A DNA stretch of 55,710 nucleotides from Candidatus Pacearchaeota archaeon (GTDB lineage Archaea; Nanobdellota; Nanobdellia; UBA10117; JAFCGA01), in NCBI GenBank assembly GCA_017608345.1, contig JAFCGA010000010.1, forward strand, positions 1-55,710. The letters are read 5' to 3'. Both the position numbers and the translations under genes were made by a program. Under the pieces are notes generated by a model. It did not search any database and was not told where the DNA came from. It was given only the letters and a program-made list of their open reading frames with translations. Shown here in pieces: positions 33,630 through 42,154 of this stretch; positions within the stretch are counted from its first letter, which is position 1, and every line of letters begins with the position of its first letter.

Positions 33630-34711
33630 TTTGAACCTCCATTAGAACTCTGAGCGTAATCGCGATGTATTTCGGGAATAGTTCTTGCTACGTAAGGTAT
33701 TCCTCTCAGTCGATTAACCTCTCCGGCTAGAACTAATGAACCGTGACCTCTCAAATTAATAGCAACATCCACAGTTTTCTGATCAGGAAATACATTGACT
33801 ATCTCGCTTACTTCTTCCAATGCTCCGCATGGGACAATATTTTCAGTAAAAGGAGCGTCTTTAATATACACATGTCCGTGGAGTATGTATTTGACGTTTC
33901 TGTATTTCTCATATAGCTTTATTTGAATAGGAGTGTCTACTGAAGGTTTTGCGTTGCCATAATATCTTATCGGTAAGCTCTTTTCTACCGCTACAAATCC
34001 TTCACCACCAATATATCTTTTATCGATATTCCGCCGAGAAACATATATCTGGCTGTTATGCTTAAACGAAGGGAAACCTTTTTCGCACCGGAAAGAAGCA
34101 TTTCCGAAGAATCTATTTACAGTTTCAGGATGCGCGTGAATGAGGCGATGGAACTCTGCAGCGTGGTCCTTGATTATTGAGAAAAATTCTGTTTCGTCTG
34201 GAACCTCTTTTCTTTTTCCTATTTGCTGGCTAGGTAATCTTGTATATCTTAGCAGTTCATCTGTCCGTTTTCGTAATACCTTACCGACAAGTGTAAAATC
34301 CTTAGAATGGTCTAAGAATACGTTACCGAGCGGGTCTGCTATTCGACCGCCATAGTTAATCCCTGATTTTGTGAATTCAACAAAAAGATTACTTTTGTTG
34401 TTTAATGCGTGATATATATTGTCTGCAAATGAATATTCTCCGAAATTCCTCTTAGATGTAACTAATATGCAAGCGTTATGTTGCTGTTTTATATTTTTTA
34501 TTAATTTAGGTTTGCCGTTAGGCACATCTGCAAACCAATATATTAAGTTATAATTGTAAATATCTTCAAGTATTTTCTCTAAATCAGCAAAATCTCCGCC
34601 ATTGTGGTATACTGCATCTGGCTGGTTAATCGCTATGAATGTCTCTTCAGTGATCTTTGAGGTTCTTCCACCTGCGTCATTGAACTCTCCTGCTACGAAT
34701 AACGTTTTCAT
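33626..34711 (-). CDS. Class II aldolase/adducin-like protein with extra N-terminal domain
   Basis: A 361-residue protein. The C-terminal half (about 190-345) has the class II aldolase pattern: GNASFR near 203, a VSRRNIDKRYIGGEGFVAVE strand block, KPSVDTPIQIKLYEKY, and the metal-type HGHVY with PCGALEE. The N-terminal 160 residues form a separate alpha/beta domain I do not recognise. Four-base overlaps with coaBC and with the amidohydrolase gene suggest a shared pathway, but neither CoA synthesis nor amidohydrolase chemistry reveals the substrate. Confidence 0.7.
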   Translation of the reverse strand: MKTLFVAGEFNDAGGRTSKITEETFIAINQPDAVYHNGGDFADLEKILEDIYNYNLIYWFADVPNGKPKLIKNIKQQHNACILVTSKRNFGEYSFADNIYHALNNKSNLFVEFTKSGINYGGRIADPLGNVFLDHSKDFTLVGKVLRKRTDELLRYTRLPSQQIGKRKEVPDETEFFSIIKDHAAEFHRLIHAHPETVNRFFGNASFRCEKGFPSFKHNSQIYVSRRNIDKRYIGGEGFVAVEKSLPIRYYGNAKPSVDTPIQIKLYEKYRNVKYILHGHVYIKDAPFTENIVPCGALEEVSEIVNVFPDQKTVDVAINLRGHGSLVLAGEVNRLRGIPYVARTIPEIHRDYAQSSNGGSK

Positions 34712-35526
34712 TTCAATAACCTCCTCGCATTATTGCGGTAGATGTTTTGCTTCTCGGAAAATGAATAATCTTTGCTAGCTTTTTCTATGAAGTATACAGA
34801 ATCTTCATGTGTTTGAACTGGAAAATCAGTACCAAACAATAGCTTCTCTGATCCGCAAATATCTAGAAATTTCTTAATCTGGTCAACAGTATTTGGGATC
34901 TGATCCCTATCGAACTTCGAGTCGATTAACCCGCTCATGTCTGCGTACATATTCTGATTATTGTTGATGGTCTGAATAGCATCCTTAAAGAAGGGCTTTG
35001 ACATGTGGCTCACAATAAAATCAACATCTCTGTTTTCTTGCGCAAGTGTTTCTAAGCGACTAGCTTTGACAATATCTGTGATCGAAACTCTCCCATATTT
35101 TCGCTTGCAGGCATATGATTCTCCGCAGTGAAACATCATCGGGAGAGAATGTTCTTTTGCAAGCGAAACAAGCTGATTGAATCGGGCGGATCCTAGATCA
35201 ATATTTTGGTAGCAGGTGTATATCTTGATTCCTTGTATCAACTTTTCTTCAGCTAATTCGGTTAGCTCATTAAGTCCTTGATAAAAATAATGTTCGAAGT
35301 CCAGACTTCCGAACATCATAAATTCAGGACGGTCGTTTATCCATCGAAGTAATCGATAGTTTGATATCCCGGAGCCTTTATGCGGAAAGTACGTCGCAAG
35401 AACAGCAGTCTTCTCGATTTCATGTTTATTCATCTCTATGGCTATCGAGTCGAGAGTTGCAGATTCTGGGAGGACTCCCGCGATTTTTCTCGGCGTTGTG
35501 TGACAGTGAATGTCTATCTTTTTCAT
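34708..35526 (-). CDS. Amidohydrolase-family metal-dependent hydrolase
   Basis: A 272-residue TIM-barrel protein of the amidohydrolase superfamily (COG2159 type). Metal ligands are in IDIHCHTTP (first strand), MFHCGES, VSHMSKPFF and LFGTDFPVQ. I use the ATG at 35526 (MKKIDIHCH); the ATG six codons upstream adds non-family sequence. It opens the operon that runs through the aldolase-like gene, coaBC, trmY, the MazG-like gene and PIN. Substrate unknown; decarboxylase or hydrolase activity is possible in this group. Confidence 0.82.
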   Translation of the reverse strand: MKKIDIHCHTTPRKIAGVLPESATLDSIAIEMNKHEIEKTAVLATYFPHKGSGISNYRLLRWINDRPEFMMFGSLDFEHYFYQGLNELTELAEEKLIQGIKIYTCYQNIDLGSARFNQLVSLAKEHSLPMMFHCGESYACKRKYGRVSITDIVKASRLETLAQENRDVDFIVSHMSKPFFKDAIQTINNNQNMYADMSGLIDSKFDRDQIPNTVDQIKKFLDICGSEKLLFGTDFPVQTHEDSVYFIEKASKDYSFSEKQNIYRNNARRLLK

Positions 35527-35599
35527 ATTCGACTGTCTCAACACCAGTTCTTTAAATTTCTCTTTAAATGTTTAAACTTCATTAAATAAAATAGATATG

Positions 35600-35607
35600 T
35601 TTAAAAC
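35600..35607 (+). promoter_or_regulatory. TATA box of the PhoU-like gene
   Basis: GTTTAAAAC is centred about 26 bases before the ATG at 35629, the standard spacing for a leaderless start in this window. Confidence 0.5.
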
Positions 35608-35628
35608 AGTATTTGCTCCATTATAAAT

Positions 35629-36537
35629 ATGATACAATTAAAACGCCGTCTGCAAGGCATTTCGGGCTCGCTCTTTGTATCTCTTCCCCGGAGCTGGACT
35701 AAGCAATATAAATTAGAAAAAGGCTCAACAGTTGATATTGAGCTAGCTAAGGGCGGGCAATTGGTCTTAGCTCCGAGTTTACATCAGAAGAAAGAAACCT
35801 GGAATGCTAAGATTGTTTACAATGAGCTCTTTTACCGTAAATTCTTTCGAGAATACTTAGCGGGTAACGATTTTATCACAGTAGTATTTAGAGATGAAAT
35901 AAGTCCTGAAGAGCGCAAGAAACTATACTCTTTCTTAGATTTAATGATGAATGTTCAAATCGTCGAAGAGAGCTCTAATCAGCTAGTCTTGCAGAGCTTT
36001 AAGCTTACTGACTTGTCGGTTAGGAGCTGCTTGAAGAGAATGTTCTACTTAACTCAAACTATGTTTGATGAGTTAATATCTATTAATGATACAGCAAAAA
36101 TCAAAGAACTAGATGCTATAATTTCCAAGTACTATTATGTCTTAATCCTGCAAATTAGAAGATTTTTGGAAGAAGGAAAGTTCACGCATGAGTCAGATAT
36201 GACTATAATTGACTCGGTAGATATACGCATGATCGCCGAGAAAATAGAGCGAATCGGAGATATAATTAAGCATATAAGTGATAGCGGTATGAGCAAGGAG
36301 CTTATTCCACTTGCTAAATTAATATTTGATAAATATAAAAAAGCTGCTAATTCCCACTTTACTAATAATTTCAATAAGGCAGCTTCTTTGTGGCAGGATG
36401 AAATCAAAGTTACCGAAGCTTTCCAACTTGAACGTGGGAAGTATTTAGAATCAAACTCAATCGAAGAAATCGAGAGCTTGAATAAGCTCTTTGATGTCTT
36501 TAAGTTTGCTAAAGAGATAGCAAATATTGTACGATGA
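35629..36537 (+). CDS. PhoU-like regulator with AbrB DNA-binding domain
   Basis: A 302-residue protein with an N-terminal swapped-hairpin AbrB domain (about 1-48: GSLFVSLPRSWTKQYKLEKGSTVDIEL), followed by helical PhoU-like repeats with DSVDIRMIAEKIERIGDIIKHI near 190-215. This archaeal architecture is usually annotated as a phosphate uptake regulator. No Pst transporter is nearby. The methyltransferase start overlaps its stop by 4 bases (ATGA), so the two are translated together. Confidence 0.85.
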   Translation: MIQLKRRLQGISGSLFVSLPRSWTKQYKLEKGSTVDIELAKGGQLVLAPSLHQKKETWNAKIVYNELFYRKFFREYLAGNDFITVVFRDEISPEERKKLYSFLDLMMNVQIVEESSNQLVLQSFKLTDLSVRSCLKRMFYLTQTMFDELISINDTAKIKELDAIISKYYYVLILQIRRFLEEGKFTHESDMTIIDSVDIRMIAEKIERIGDIIKHISDSGMSKELIPLAKLIFDKYKKAANSHFTNNFNKAASLWQDEIKVTEAFQLERGKYLESNSIEEIESLNKLFDVFKFAKEIANIVR

Positions 36538-37007
36538 CTAAGGAAGACTACAACAAAACAGCTCGCTTCTACAACCAGCGCTATCGCGAGATTCAGTTTG
36601 AGAAGTATAAGATAATGCTTGCTAGTTTAGCTTTGAAAGGAAAGATTCTCGATCATGGCTGCGGTACAGGACTCTTATCTTCATTTCTAAAAAGAGATCT
36701 AATCGGTATTGACAATTCAGTAGAGATGCTAAATATTCGCGGTTCTGGGGATCTGGCGGATGTTGAGGAACTACCTTACGGAGACGCTGAATTTGATTAT
36801 ATTCTTAGCTTTTCAGTTCTAATGAATTCTAAAGATCCTGAGAAAGCAATTAAGGAAGTCAAGAGAGTTCTCAAGCCGTCAGGAGCGTTTGTTTGTACTT
36901 TTTTAAGAGACTTCGAGTCTAAGCTAAAACCCTTGCTTGAGAAATACTTAGAAATAAAGGAAAAAAGAACTTGCGGAGAAGATATTGGATTTATTTTAAT
37001 TTACTAA
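36534..37007 (+). CDS. SAM-dependent methyltransferase
   Basis: A class I Rossmann methyltransferase of 157 residues. Motif I is ILDHGCGTGLLSSFL; the acidic ribose contact is in LIGIDNS; the later motifs are LPYGDAEFDYILSF and KEVKRVLKPSGAFV. It is short for the family and ends soon after the core, so an accessory C-terminal region is missing or naturally absent. Substrate unknown. Coupled to the PhoU-like gene. Confidence 0.82.
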   Translation: MTKEDYNKTARFYNQRYREIQFEKYKIMLASLALKGKILDHGCGTGLLSSFLKRDLIGIDNSVEMLNIRGSGDLADVEELPYGDAEFDYILSFSVLMNSKDPEKAIKEVKRVLKPSGAFVCTFLRDFESKLKPLLEKYLEIKEKRTCGEDIGFILIY

Positions 37008-37070
37008 GTATTGAACCAATATTCTCGAAACTATAAGTTTTTTTAACTTCTAATATCTTTAGTTATTATA

Positions 37071-38138
37071 ATGTCAGTTATATCTTTATTTCCTGAAGAG
37101 GATTACGAAGCCGAAGTAAAAGTTGAACCACAAGTCATGACTGAAGAGGAAACCGCTCAAGCGCTTAGAGACTTAGAATCTCGCTTAGAACAAAACGAGG
37201 GCGAATTTGTTATAATTATTAAGCATGGCCATAAACGGGATGGATGTGCGGGCTTCGGCGGCAAACTTTATTGGACGCGTGAACATGTTATGCAGCTGGG
37301 TGCACCAATAAAGAAGCCCTTTCTAGAACGAACTGAAGCTGGTGGAGTCAAGATATTTGTAGATAGATATATAGCTGATTTTGGTAATTATAAATGGCAT
37401 ATGTTCGAGAGGAACATGTTCTTGCGTAGCTGGGAATTTGCTGGATTAAACAAAGAACTAGAGCCAAAAACAAAGCAAGACCTCTTGTTTCGATCACTTA
37501 CGGACTTAGCCCCCGCACCAACAAAATTGCAAATTATTATTGGTGAAGAGGGATTAAGAGAATATAATCAGTCAATATTGGAATATATATCTTCAACTTA
37601 TATAGAACTGCAGAATAAAGATCCCACTGCTTTCGAAAGAGTTTACGGAAAAAGACTTGCAGAAGCAAATAATAATAGATTAAATAATTTCATGAGTCGG
37701 TATTTCCAAGGTAGATTAGCACTAGGGCTCGAGTGTGAAGAAGCTGAAGGGCATTTTATAGATAGTTACAAGCAGATCTATAGAGAATTAGATCGTTTAA
37801 TTTACGAATCATTTAAGCGAATGGAGGAGTTAAGAGGAATAAGAGACCAAAAACCTCCAAGAACAAGTACTTTTACCGAAGGCCAATATGCTGCGATTAT
37901 TCAAGAAGATTTTAGAGACTCCCAAATACTTTCTGCTATCTCGCAGAAGCGTTCTCTCGATAGGTTTAATAATGATATTAAGCAAAGACTGCGCTTCGCT
38001 TTAGCAATTGGAATGGACAAGTCGATAACTGTGCTTAAGTCTTTACCCGGGGTTAGAGTGCATCTAGGAGAATATATTTCTGGGCTTTGCAATATATACG
38101 GAGTTAAAAGGGAAATAAGAGAAGTATCTCTTTTATGA
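37071..38138 (+). CDS. Unknown cytoplasmic protein
   Basis: I do not recognise this 355-residue protein. No signal or membrane segment is seen. The N-terminal 50 residues are acidic. A mixed region with HGHKRDGCAGFGGKLYWTREH follows, then a long helical section (about 150-290) and a C-terminal part ending in REIREVSLL. It has its own promoter (GTTTTTTTAAC at 37037). It meets the DUF655 gene tail to tail with no gap. Confidence 0.6.
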   Translation: MSVISLFPEEDYEAEVKVEPQVMTEEETAQALRDLESRLEQNEGEFVIIIKHGHKRDGCAGFGGKLYWTREHVMQLGAPIKKPFLERTEAGGVKIFVDRYIADFGNYKWHMFERNMFLRSWEFAGLNKELEPKTKQDLLFRSLTDLAPAPTKLQIIIGEEGLREYNQSILEYISSTYIELQNKDPTAFERVYGKRLAEANNNRLNNFMSRYFQGRLALGLECEEAEGHFIDSYKQIYRELDRLIYESFKRMEELRGIRDQKPPRTSTFTEGQYAAIIQEDFRDSQILSAISQKRSLDRFNNDIKQRLRFALAIGMDKSITVLKSLPGVRVHLGEYISGLCNIYGVKREIREVSLL

Positions 38139-38702
38139 TTAGACTCGCACAAAAAGCTTATGCCTATCCCCATCCTCTAACTCAAGCATAATCCTTGCGA
38201 TGATAGCTTTCTTTATGTCTGGGATAGCGCTAATCCTTTTTTTAATTTCCTCGAAGCTCTCGAAGGGTTTTTCTTCTCGCGATTCTAGAAGTAACTTAGC
38301 GTGCTTTTTTCCGATTCCGGGCAATAACTCTAGCTGGTGAGCTCTAAGGGATACTGGTCCGCAGAGATTAATGAATTGCACAAATCTTTTTTCCTGTTTG
38401 CCGACAAGTTCTTCAATGATAAATGGGAGTTCGGTCTTAGCAGTCTGAGTTAATCTATCTGCAGTTAGAGTCCCTTTAATGTATGCGATCTCTTTTCGTT
38501 CACCTTCTCCGACATAGACTTCGTCGTGTTGTTTTATAGCTATGTCTGGATTTGGGACTAATTCTAAAAGAACAAAATGCTCCTTGCCGATAGATTGTAC
38601 TATAGGTTCACGCTGATGAAATGGTCGAGAGTCCTCCGGATAGCCCTGCGTTAGCCAGTCCAGTACTATTGCGTGCTCTTCTTTTACTCTTCTTTGTAAC
38701 AT
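38139..38702 (-). CDS. DUF655 family nucleic-acid-binding protein
   Basis: A 187-residue archaeal DUF655 protein. An OB-like N-terminal half (EEHAIVLDWLTQGYP, then VYVGEGERKEIAYIKG) precedes a helix-hairpin-helix-like C-terminus (LELLPGIGKKHAKLLLESR). In many archaea this gene sits in the cluster rpl21e-rpo4-DUF655, as here apart from the inserted gene at 39321. A role near ribosome or rRNA function is inferred from synteny. GAGAGGAAACC precedes the ATG as a ribosome-binding site. Confidence 0.88.
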   Translation of the reverse strand: MLQRRVKEEHAIVLDWLTQGYPEDSRPFHQREPIVQSIGKEHFVLLELVPNPDIAIKQHDEVYVGEGERKEIAYIKGTLTADRLTQTAKTELPFIIEELVGKQEKRFVQFINLCGPVSLRAHQLELLPGIGKKHAKLLLESREEKPFESFEEIKKRISAIPDIKKAIIARIMLELEDGDRHKLFVRV

Positions 38703-38716
38703 GGTTTCCTCTCAAC

Positions 38717-39088
38717 CTACTTTTCATATTGTTTGATTGTACTTTGTATCTTTTCCAAATCTTCGGGGGTTATTGTGGTTTTTGAGCCTGCGAAGATTGT
38801 TTTAAGTTCATCGATGTCTTTCGGTATTATCGTTATTATCTGAGCTAGATGATTATCTGTTAGTCGTACTATTTTTAGGTCAGTTAGCTCTCGAAGTAAT
38901 TTAAGCTCGTCATCTTTATTAAGTTTATTGAACTTCGCTATACTATCCTTTGTTTTTTGCTGAATGCTATTCAAGGATAGCTCTTCACCTTTCTTTGAAG
39001 CTTTCCTTAGCTTCTTTTCTGAATCTTCGAGTATCTCTTTCAGATAGCCTGGACCTATGATTTCTTGCTTAAGGATCTTAACTTCCAT
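38717..39088 (-). CDS. rpo4: RNA polymerase subunit Rpo4 (RpoF)
   Basis: A 123-residue stalk subunit, partner of Rpo7. The helical HRDC-like fold is seen in LTDLKIVRLTDNHLAQIITIIPKDIDELKTIFAG, typical of archaeal RpoF. A CTTTTTAAAG box at 39112-39121 lies 28 bases upstream, so the gene has its own promoter although rpl21e, usually just upstream, is now 2 kb away. Confidence 0.9.
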   Translation of the reverse strand: MEVKILKQEIIGPGYLKEILEDSEKKLRKASKKGEELSLNSIQQKTKDSIAKFNKLNKDDELKLLRELTDLKIVRLTDNHLAQIITIIPKDIDELKTIFAGSKTTITPEDLEKIQSTIKQYEK

Positions 39089-39320
39089 TATAATACTATT
39101 GAAGAATGAGGCTTTTTAAAGATTCTCTTTAGCTTAGTTCTAAATCCTCAATTAAAACCGCAATAGATTATACAATTTTATACTTTGATCGTAAAATTTC
39201 CCATAAATTAGAAAATTATTGGAATAAATGAGGCGTTTTTAGAATTATTGAAACAGAATCCGCTATTCAGTTCAATGATTTTATAATACTTTAGTTTTTA
39301 ATTACTTACAGTGAGTAAAG

Positions 39321-41084
39321 ATGGCTATCCCGTATGCACGAAGAATAGTACAGAGAAATAATCGATTCAGATCTAGGACGGAAAATGACCCACTTAATCA
39401 TTTTAGTTCTTCTGCTGAGAAATATTGTACTCATAAGCCGGTTTACGCTCCGATGTTGCATCCGCTAGTCCGAAAAGTAAGAGTAACTGAATATGTCAAG
39501 GGAATAGATATGCCTGCGGACATAAGATCTGCATTTATTACGGCGAATTTGTATAATGCTAGACCGTCTATTAAGAAGCGGAGTTTACGGGAACTTAAGG
39601 AATATGGATCAAGTAATAAAGTTCCTAAAAAGTTCAAGACAGCGGTTGATGCTCTGGAGAATGGTCAGAGATTTTGTTATGATACTCGCGCATTCACAAC
39701 TGGGAGTGCGATAGCTACTCTAATTTTAGTGAGTTTCTTATGTACTGCCGCGGGAAGTGTGGCATACCATTTCGCTACTGAACCGCCAGAGCCATATTAT
39801 TGCGGTAGTGTGATTGATAGTGGTATTGATCAGAAGGATATAGATAATCCGCATGACGATATTTGGATGGCAAAGATAGAGCCGCGATCGAGCGCCATGA
39901 ATCATGTTGAAACGGACAAAGATCCTTTCTATATTGAAGTTCCAATTAAGCATGCGAATCTAACTGCCTTGGAGGAGAAAGTGGCTGGTTCTGAATCAGA
40001 TATAATCAAATTCAGGATTACTGAGACTGCAGGACAAAAATCAGATTTTAATAAGTATTTGGCTAACGATGTTCAAGTAATTGATGCAGCAGAAGAGAGC
40101 GAAATCTTCAGTCAGTGGGAAAAGAGAAATACTGATGAAATAACCCGCGGTTTCACGAATTTCGGACTCGCGCTTTTAGGTGTCTTTGGAATCGAAGGAG
40201 CGATATTTGGGATATATAAAGGCGGTCAGAAAGCAAGAGATGGTTTAGAGTCATTAGCTGAAATGGATGATCCTGCGCGCAGAGTGGCTCGAACTAATAA
40301 TATCAATAAGTTGATACGAACTGCTCAGTATTATATCTACGATAACTTGATTGAAGATGATAATTATGCGTTTGATGCTCTTGATAAAGCGGTTGGATTA
40401 TTTCGGAGATACAAAGACCTGGAGAGGATTGTCAATGTCGCTGCAGATGGCGCTAGACAACTTGATTATGATACTGCTTTAAACCGAGCTAATACCTGTA
40501 TTGAGCGGTGCATAAAGAAGGTCTCTCGGAAAGGTCAGTTTTATAATACTTTGTTGAATCTAAACTTGGAAAATATGAATTCAGATAAGGTATCTGAAAT
40601 ACTAGAAAATATTATTCAGTCTTATGACGGGCGAGTAGAGCGAGTTATAGAAGACCCTTATTTATATGATACGATTCGCGAGAATACTACTGATGCAGTA
40701 GTGAGTGCGGAAGAGTATGCGAAAAAAGGGCGATTTATTGAAGCTTGGCGAGATATTAATCGCGCAGAGCTATTTATAAGTACGCTATGTAAGGATAGCT
40801 ATCCGAATACAGATGCTATGGAGCTTCACAATGATTTACGTAAGTTGTTTAAAACCAAAATTGCTGGGAAGTTGAGGGATACAGAGTACTTGAGGATGGC
40901 TTTAAAGACCGATATTGGCAAGGAAGCAGCAGAAATATCCCTTACTCTAAAGAAGAAGGGTTTCTTGCCGGATTTTATAAATATCGAGCAGGTAAATATT
41001 GATCAAGGCACGCACATTGGTTCTCAATCAATAAGTATAGTTGATTCGGTTGTTCATCGTAGTAAGGTCGGTAGTTTGCGTTAG
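39321..41084 (+). CDS. Orphan membrane protein inserted between rpl21e and rpo4, with SVVxR C-terminal tail
   Basis: I do not recognise this 587-residue protein. One membrane helix lies at about 131-152 and a second at about 274-297, with a roughly 120-residue segment between. The C-terminal 270 residues are helical and TPR-like. The chain ends QSISIVDSVVHRSKVGSLR, closely resembling the end of the unrelated-looking orphan at 52469. It lies on the strand opposite to its ribosomal/RNA polymerase neighbours and breaks the conserved rpl21e-rpo4 pairing. It has its own TATA-like box (GTTTTTAATTA, about 39295). The 232-base gap before it shows no gene. Confidence 0.65.
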   Translation: MAIPYARRIVQRNNRFRSRTENDPLNHFSSSAEKYCTHKPVYAPMLHPLVRKVRVTEYVKGIDMPADIRSAFITANLYNARPSIKKRSLRELKEYGSSNKVPKKFKTAVDALENGQRFCYDTRAFTTGSAIATLILVSFLCTAAGSVAYHFATEPPEPYYCGSVIDSGIDQKDIDNPHDDIWMAKIEPRSSAMNHVETDKDPFYIEVPIKHANLTALEEKVAGSESDIIKFRITETAGQKSDFNKYLANDVQVIDAAEESEIFSQWEKRNTDEITRGFTNFGLALLGVFGIEGAIFGIYKGGQKARDGLESLAEMDDPARRVARTNNINKLIRTAQYYIYDNLIEDDNYAFDALDKAVGLFRRYKDLERIVNVAADGARQLDYDTALNRANTCIERCIKKVSRKGQFYNTLLNLNLENMNSDKVSEILENIIQSYDGRVERVIEDPYLYDTIRENTTDAVVSAEEYAKKGRFIEAWRDINRAELFISTLCKDSYPNTDAMELHNDLRKLFKTKIAGKLRDTEYLRMALKTDIGKEAAEISLTLKKKGFLPDFINIEQVNIDQGTHIGSQSISIVDSVVHRSKVGSLR

Positions 41085-41090
41085 TAATAT

Positions 41091-41381
41091 TTACAACTTC
41101 TTAAGATGAACTGACGTAGAAATAACATCTTTAGGCTTTTTATGATCTTTAATAGATATTAAATAAGCCTTACCTTGCTTCTTTTTGATAAGTCCAACTA
41201 AGTTTTTGAATCTCGGGTGAGGCATGCCTGTGTGTACTGCTGGCTCTTGGAGAATTCTAACTCGATCACCGACCTTGAATTCTTGCAGAATCCGAGTTAT
41301 AGTAACTTTTCCTCGATCTCGAGCCCGCTTGCTAAGCTTGCTTCGAGTTTTTCTTCGATATCCACCGTGTCTCTGAGTAAT
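41091..41381 (-). CDS. rpl21e: Ribosomal protein L21e, apparently starting at ATT
   Basis: The 96-residue translation reads like a full L21e: TQRHGGYRRKTRSKLSKRARDRGKV, then LQEFKVGDRV, the signature MPHPRF and a C-terminal VHLKKL. No ATG, GTG or TTG lies in frame before the conserved N-terminus; an in-frame TGA stands three codons upstream (ATG AGG TGA ATA AAA ATT). The ATT at 41381-41379 falls exactly at the family start and follows GAGGTGA by 6 bases. So ATT initiation, or a sequencing error, must be assumed. Transcription likely begins from CTTTAAAAAG at 41430-41439. Confidence 0.88.
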   Translation of the reverse strand: MTQRHGGYRRKTRSKLSKRARDRGKVTITRILQEFKVGDRVRILQEPAVHTGMPHPRFKNLVGLIKKKQGKAYLISIKDHKKPKDVISTSVHLKKL

Positions 41382-41429
41382 TTTTATTCACCTCATCCCG
41401 TATAAATGTATTACTTTGATTTGATTAGG

Positions 41430-41439
41430 CTTTTTAAAG
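41430..41439. promoter_or_regulatory. Shared bidirectional TATA box
   Basis: CTTTTTAAAG reads as a TATA box on both strands. On the plus strand it is 25 bases before the ATG at 41460. On the minus strand it would give rpl21e a leader of about 28 bases carrying its GAGGTGA ribosome-binding site. Confidence 0.5.
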
Positions 41440-41459
41440 TTTTCTAGATAAGAAATATT

Positions 41460-41747
41460 ATGGCTAATGGACAAAATCATATCTACGATCGAGGAAATCG
41501 GCCTCCGCGAGAGGCGCTGAGAGCAAGAATAGATAAAACCCCTTTATGCAATGGAAATGCTATTCGACTAAACGAAGATGAGACGCCGTACTGTAATTTC
41601 TCTGGAAATGGGAGCCTTCCTAAGTGCTTTTACTTGGGGAGAGAATCAGTATTAGCTAATGAAGATAGGGTTTATACTATCTGCACGAGATTAGATAATA
41701 AAAAAATAAATAGCAGAGCGCCTATCGCTCTTCAATCTTCCAGATAG
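41460..41747 (+). CDS. Small Cys-containing unknown protein
   Basis: A 95-residue hydrophilic protein with four Cys (near residues 30, 42, 53 and 72), possibly binding zinc. Basic N- and C-termini; no membrane segment. No family is recognised. A clear leaderless promoter supports it. It overlaps the convergent membrane-protein gene by 26 bases at its 3' end. Confidence 0.55.
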   Translation: MANGQNHIYDRGNRPPREALRARIDKTPLCNGNAIRLNEDETPYCNFSGNGSLPKCFYLGRESVLANEDRVYTICTRLDNKKINSRAPIALQSSR

Positions 41748-42099
41748 CCTTGATTGCTACAACTAGCGCTGCCGGTGATACAAATGCTACGAAGTTTGTT
41801 AGTATCGCAGTTATGTATTCTCCTACGTTAAATGAAACGAGAGCTCCAAGTAGGGAAGTCATCGACGTAATTCCTGCAGTTCCTACTAAAATTAGCGCTA
41901 TTGATGCAACAAGGAAGGGCAGGGTCTCCTTACGAGATATGTTCATGAAACCTACAACAAAACCTAGCAATACAAGTACTGCCGCCGTCCAAGCAAGATT
42001 AATCACTCCACCGAGTATTCCAGTTAGTATTGCGATAACGATACCTGCAAGGAAAGCAATGTGTCCTACTGCAGCTTTCTTTGTGTTCCTTTTTGCCAT
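41722..42099 (-). CDS. Small four-helix membrane protein
   Basis: A 125-residue protein with four hydrophobic helices (about 12-30, 33-50, 60-80, 95-117) and a basic N-terminus MAKRNTKKA. Several Gly-rich helices are seen. I know no function; similar short multi-pass proteins are common in DPANN genomes (general impression, not checked). It precedes srp54 in map order but is transcribed after it on the same strand. Confidence 0.6.
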   Translation of the reverse strand: MAKRNTKKAAVGHIAFLAGIVIAILTGILGGVINLAWTAAVLVLLGFVVGFMNISRKETLPFLVASIALILVGTAGITSMTSLLGALVSFNVGEYITAILTNFVAFVSPAALVVAIKAIWKIEER

Positions 42100-42154
42100 A
42101 CCTAAAGCAAGTTACTATAGTTAATAAAAGTTAGTAAGTATTGTCTAGTGAGGA

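Noticed and set aside
39089-39320. Gap searched for a tRNA or small RNA
   Set aside because: AT-rich with no cloverleaf or conserved loop sequence; only promoters for the two flanking genes are visible.
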